Of a stretch of DNA of 12,452 nucleotides, positions 12,183 to 12,452 are shown one piece after another. A model generated the notes under the pieces. It was not told the origin of the DNA, did not search any database, and saw only the letters and a list, made by a program, of their open reading frames with translations. The translations under genes and the position numbers were made by a program. Each line of letters starts with the position of its first letter. The stretch's first letter is position 1. Source of the DNA: JBBDIX01 sp050486225 (GTDB lineage: Bacteria > Actinomycetota > Nitriliruptoria > Nitriliruptorales > Nitriliruptoraceae). The stretch lies in the NCBI GenBank assembly GCA_050486225.1, contig JBJHCV010000018.1, positions 1 to 12,452 of the forward strand, given 5' to 3'.

Positions 12183-12452
12183 TCAACTCGCCAGCGCCTC
12201 GATCGGAGGGCAGGCGCAGACCAGATTGCGATCTCCGGCCACATTGTCGATGCGCGAAACAGGCGGCCAGTATTTCGACGCCGCTCCCCCGTTGCCCGCG
12301 GGCAGCACGGCGAGGCTGCGCGGATAGGGATGCTTCCAGTCATCGGCCACCGCCTCCTCGGCGGTATGCGGCGCGTTGACCAGCGGATTATCCTCCTTCG
12401 GCCACTCGCCGCTAGCGACCTTGTCGGTCTCTTCGGCGATCGCCACCATGGC
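12183..12452 (-). CDS. gcvP: C-terminus of glycine dehydrogenase (decarboxylating), P-protein of the glycine cleavage system
   Basis: The last 89 residues of GcvP are visible; the gene continues beyond the right edge. The P-protein is the PLP enzyme that decarboxylates glycine and passes the aminomethyl group to the lipoyl H-protein. Diagnostic C-terminal sequence is AMVAIAEETDKVASGEW, then DNPLVNAPHT, HPYPRSLAVLPAG and KYWPPVSRIDNVAGDRNLVC followed by ACPPIE, matching the conserved end of all GcvP proteins. The PLP lysine is outside the window. Some alphaproteobacteria carry split gcvPA/gcvPB genes; this fragment would be the PB end in that case, but a single-chain gene cannot be excluded. 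It converges on lolD and belongs to the same alphaproteobacterial segment. Confidence 0.93.
   Translation of the reverse strand, partial: AMVAIAEETDKVASGEWPKEDNPLVNAPHTAEEAVADDWKHPYPRSLAVLPAGNGGAASKYWPPVSRIDNVAGDRNLVCACPPIEALAS

Noticed and set aside
1..12452. CRISPR arrays, insertion sequences, tRNA or rRNA genes
   Set aside because: No spaced direct repeats, transposase motifs with terminal inverted repeats, or cloverleaf or rRNA sequence were found on either strand.

Overview
Most of the window (about 1-11,375) is GC-rich DNA of actinobacterial character. Third codon positions are dominated by C/G, GTG starts are used, and there is an actinobacterial-style lipoprotein with an Ala/Pro/Asp-rich linker. 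All genes in this part lie on the minus strand. The last ~940 bases (about 11,515-12,452) come from a different kind of organism. They hold a 5'-truncated lolD (ATPase of outer-membrane lipoprotein export) and the 3' end of gcvP, both alphaproteobacterial in character. Because LolD belongs to diderm bacteria and has lost its N-terminus exactly where the sequence style changes, the contig is most simply a chimera joined between 11,376 and ~11,514.

The actinobacterial part, read in the direction of transcription (right to left), holds two related clusters. Cluster II (11,375 to 5,789) is ABC permease A2, ABC permease B2, an amidohydrolase-3 family metalloenzyme, a zinc-free quinone oxidoreductase-like MDR reductase, and an alpha/beta hydrolase resembling the 2,6-dihydroxypseudooxynicotine (C-C bond) hydrolase/FrsA-like family. 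Cluster I (5,426 to 394) is a NitT/TauT-type substrate-binding lipoprotein, permease A1, permease B1, an ABC ATPase, and a second MDR reductase. A partial gene at the left edge (1-125) looks like the start of an M24-family (Xaa-Pro peptidase/creatinase-fold) protein.

The two clusters are paralogous. A1/A2, B1/B2 and the two reductases each pair up, in the same order. An ungapped hand count gives 211 of 327 identical positions for the reductases. Together the genes suggest import of one or more small organic compounds by a TauABC/SsuABC/ThiXYZ-like transporter, followed by hydrolysis, reduction and a further hydrolytic cleavage. The substrate cannot be read from the sequence.

The noncoding DNA is structured. 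The cluster I promoter (TTGACA, 17-bp spacer, TGGAAT on the minus strand, 5613-5641) contains a near-palindrome in its spacer. A similar perfect palindrome sits at the matching place in a weaker promoter-like arrangement upstream of the left-edge gene, suggesting a shared repressor. Long hairpins occur in the cluster I leader (5506-5560), just after the binding-protein gene (4238-4277) and just after permease B2 (9639-9661). A perfect 24-bp tandem duplication covers the ribosome-binding region of the second reductase (7914-7961). No RNA genes, CRISPR arrays or insertion sequences were seen.
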